This document shows positions 4,859 through 6,596 of a stretch of DNA of 6,596 nt, one piece after another. This stretch comes from Candidatus Saccharimonadota bacterium (GTDB lineage: Bacteria; Patescibacteriota; Saccharimonadia; Saccharimonadales; Saccharimonadaceae). Within the stretch, counting starts at the first letter, position 1, and every line of letters begins with the position of its first letter. Under the pieces are notes generated by a model. It saw nothing but the letters and a program-made list of their open reading frames with translations, was not told the DNA's origin and ran no database searches. The position numbers and the translations under genes are program-made. The stretch lies in NCBI GenBank assembly GCA_016199685.1, contig JACQGD010000011.1:1-6596 (forward strand). The letters run 5' to 3'.

Positions 4859-6508
4859 TTAGAGGAGTGGGTGAGTATACTCTGTTATAACAGTGCGGAC
4901 AAGGAGAGATAATGGGTGATGATTGAGGTCGTTCTGATTAATCGTCTCAAATCCTTGACCTTCATAGATTTCGAGCCCTTCTGTTGAAGCGCCATTAAGG
5001 ATATAGAAGAAAACGAAACTGTCTTCATCGTGGAGTTCTTGGGTTTTTCGGTACATTTTGAAATATCCGAGATCATCGATTGAGACATCTAAATTTGTCT
5101 CTTCATTTATCTCGCGATGAGCTGCCGAGAGGTTTGAAATGTCGCTTGGCTCAACTGCACCGCCAAAAGCTGTCAGCTTTCCTGGATTTGAAATACCAGG
5201 TTTGTCGTCACGTTTTTGTAAGACAAATGCACCCTCGTCGTTGAGAACGAGTACATTTGCGACGTGGTGTGTGTTCCATTGTTTGCGGAGCCATGTATCG
5301 ATCGTGCCAGCGCCCATGAAGATAACTAATTTTCCCGCATCACGAGCTTGCTGTATGACTTCCCATAGTTCGTCATCGAGCTCGGCAGAGTAGACGTCCT
5401 CAACATTGGTAATATTTTCGGTGAGCTCATCGGCGGTCAATATAGCTAAACTTGGATCTTCCCGTGAAAGATACGTCGGGAGCCAATAGACAGTGTCTGC
5501 CTGTTCGAAACAGTCAGTATACTGTGTACGAATCTCATGCTGTCGAATGTTTTGATGTGGCTGATATACGAGCACGACATGGTCCGAAAGTTCGCTCGCC
5601 ATTTGGAGAGTTGCGGCAATTTCGGTTGGATGATGACCATAGTCGCTATAGAGGTTGGTGCCTATTTTCTCGAAACGGCGGTCAGCGCCTGGGAAACTTT
5701 CAATGGCTGCACTATAATCACCAGCTATAGAGAGTCTCTCGAGTGTTTTGAGGACGAGAGTGGCATTTTGGCGCGTATGAAGGCCGGGTAGCTTGATATC
5801 AACGATTTCATTGTCTTTAAGTAAAATACCGTCGTGAGCCTCCATCAGTTTGCCGTCATGTTGCCACATTATCGAACTTTCTGATTGACCAATAAATTGT
5901 TCAAATGCTTTGACATATTCTTCTGGTGAACTGTAAATATCAGGATGATCATAATCGATCGAGGTAATAAGTGAAAGATATGGTGAATAATGAAGGAAAT
6001 TTCGATCGTATTCGTCACATTCGTAGATGAAATACTTACTTTCCGGATCATATTTGCCGCCAGGCCCAAACGAGAGTGTACTGCCGACGGAATAGCTTAC
6101 AGGAACTTCGAGCTGTTGCATGGCCCAAACGAGCATGGCAGACGTCCATGTATTGCCGGGAGTGCCAGCTACGGCAATTAGTTTTAGTCCTGTTTCTTTG
6201 AGGAGGTAGGCGAGTAGTTCGTCTCGTTTTGACGTTTTTATGCCGAGCATCCGCGCCATAGCAAGTTCTGGGTGGTCATCGGACACTGCAGATGAGTAAA
6301 CGAACCAGTCTATCGGACTCATGCCGTGGCTTGCCTGCAGAAACATTCCTTTTTGCTTTTTATTTATCGCAATACCACGCTTTGTAAGTCGCTCGGTGGT
6401 TGGGCTTTCTTCTGGGTCTGATCCTTGTACGTGGTGACCTGCATCCAAAGCAATTTCAGCAAGCGGACCAATTCCAACGCCACCGATACCGGAGAAATAA
6501 ATATTCAT
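4859..6508 (-). CDS. murC: MurC-like Mur ligase with C-terminal Nudix domain; P-loop lysine missing
   Basis: This 549-residue protein (numbered from ATG 6508) resembles UDP-N-acetylmuramate--L-alanine ligase, which joins L-Ala to UDP-MurNAc with ATP in the cytoplasm. The N-terminal UDP-binding domain starts with SGIGGVG (6-12). The middle domain has ECDEYDRNFL (163-172), DYDHPD (185-190) and PGLHTRQN (241-248; the family usually has HN). The last Mur domain has FPGADRRFE (272-280), SDYGHHPTE (288-296) and YQPHQNIRQ (315-323). The ATP loop, normally GTHGKTTT, reads GTPGNTWT (115-122), so the phosphate-binding lysine is Asn. Residues about 412-549 are a Nudix domain with box G450...D456...REINEET (465-471), which has Asp for the first Glu and one extra residue before REU. 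Total length is about 100 above plain MurC, explained by the Nudix part. A TTG at 6517 would add three residues but overlaps the -10 element. The product may be a divergent or altered MurC; the Nudix substrate is unknown. Confidence 0.85.
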   Translation of the reverse strand: MNIYFSGIGGVGIGPLAEIALDAGHHVQGSDPEESPTTERLTKRGIAINKKQKGMFLQASHGMSPIDWFVYSSAVSDDHPELAMARMLGIKTSKRDELLAYLLKETGLKLIAVAGTPGNTWTSAMLVWAMQQLEVPVSYSVGSTLSFGPGGKYDPESKYFIYECDEYDRNFLHYSPYLSLITSIDYDHPDIYSSPEEYVKAFEQFIGQSESSIMWQHDGKLMEAHDGILLKDNEIVDIKLPGLHTRQNATLVLKTLERLSIAGDYSAAIESFPGADRRFEKIGTNLYSDYGHHPTEIAATLQMASELSDHVVLVYQPHQNIRQHEIRTQYTDCFEQADTVYWLPTYLSREDPSLAILTADELTENITNVEDVYSAELDDELWEVIQQARDAGKLVIFMGAGTIDTWLRKQWNTHHVANVLVLNDEGAFVLQKRDDKPGISNPGKLTAFGGAVEPSDISNLSAAHREINEETNLDVSIDDLGYFKMYRKTQELHDEDSFVFFYILNGASTEGLEIYEGQGFETINQNDLNHHPLSLLVRTVITEYTHPLL

Positions 6509-6516
6509 ATAAGACA

Positions 6517-6522
6517 AGTATA
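6517..6522 (-). promoter_or_regulatory. -10 element of the murC-HAD operon, probably leaderless
   Basis: The complement reads TATACT, the same hexamer as at the MscS gene, 8 nt before the ATG at 6508. The transcription start should fall at or 1-2 nt before this ATG, and no Shine-Dalgarno is present. The element includes the last base of the alternative TTG start, which argues against that start. No good -35 is seen at the usual distance. Confidence 0.5.
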
Positions 6523-6560
6523 CCCTATAGGCTTGGATGAGAAATACTACTTGTGCTTAT

Positions 6561-6574
6561 TATGTGATATGTGA
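6561..6574 (+). repeat. Tandem 7-bp repeat TATGTGA x2 upstream of murC
   Basis: TATGTGATATGTGA is an exact head-to-tail duplication in the murC upstream region (6523-6596), which otherwise holds no gene that can be supported inside the window. The 9-mer TATGTGATA also occurs at 1304-1312 in the other divergent gap. It could be an operator half-site pair, part of a plus-strand promoter, or chance in AT-rich DNA. Confidence 0.4.
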
Positions 6575-6596
6575 CACAATGAGACGTAACCACGAT

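Noticed and set aside
6509..6517. TTG start at 6517 for the MurC-like gene
   Set aside because: It overlaps the -10 hexamer, has no Shine-Dalgarno, and the Mur domain starts naturally at ATG 6508.
6579..6596. Start of a divergent plus-strand gene (MRRNHD...)
   Set aside because: Only six codons are visible. Upstream TATTAT (6558-6563) is suggestive, but there is too little sequence to support a gene.
1..6596. Recoded TGA (genetic code 25) as in Gracilibacteria or Absconditabacteria
   Set aside because: All motif-supported genes read through without in-frame TGA, and TGG is used for Trp, so code 11 is adequate.
1..6596. tRNA, rRNA, CRISPR array, insertion sequence or phage genes
   Set aside because: No cloverleaf, spaced direct repeats, transposase motifs or terminal inverted repeats were seen in reading through both strands.

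Overview
The window reads as ordinary, gene-dense bacterial chromosome using the standard code (TGA acts as a stop and no gene needs it recoded). The best guess for the host is Candidatus Saccharibacteria (TM7) or a close Patescibacteria/CPR relative. This rests on remembered family patterns: a Mur ligase carrying a C-terminal Nudix domain, a CYTH-uridine kinase fusion, a winged-helix/Nudix protein type, tiny intergenic gaps and promoters placed directly at start codons. No search was run, so the taxon is an inference.

Left part (1-2519). The tail of an unidentified gene overlaps, by a TAATG junction, a 113-residue single-span membrane-anchored protein of unknown function. Its stop codon abuts the stop of a convergent MscS-family mechanosensitive channel gene on the minus strand. 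A 21-bp gap carrying overlapping divergent -10 elements separates the channel gene from a plus-strand pair, tsaC (threonylcarbamoyl-AMP synthase, t6A37 pathway) and trmB (tRNA m7G46 methyltransferase). These two are 3 nt apart and form a small tRNA-modification operon.

Middle part (2553-4256). A minus-strand gene encodes an N-terminal CYTH (triphosphate tunnel) domain fused to a C-terminal uridine kinase/PRK-type P-loop domain. It diverges from a broken plus-strand gene. That gene keeps the start of a winged-helix-like N-terminus and, in another reading frame, the end of a Nudix domain. The middle appears to have been deleted.

Right part (4242-6596). A minus-strand two-gene unit holds a divergent MurC-type Mur ligase with a C-terminal Nudix domain, followed 5 nt later by a HAD-family phosphatase. 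The Mur ligase has lost the canonical P-loop lysine (GTHGKTTT is replaced by GTPGNTWT) although most other ligase motifs remain.

Shared themes are tRNA modification, nucleotide handling (uridine kinase/CYTH and two Nudix domains, one of them broken), cell-wall precursor synthesis and osmotic protection. No rRNA, tRNA, CRISPR array, insertion sequence, prophage gene or toxin system was seen. The points most worth a second look are the P-loop change in the MurC-Nudix protein, the domain order of the CYTH-uridine kinase fusion, the deleted Nudix gene, and the repeated placement of TATACT 7-8 nt before a start codon, which implies leaderless mRNAs.
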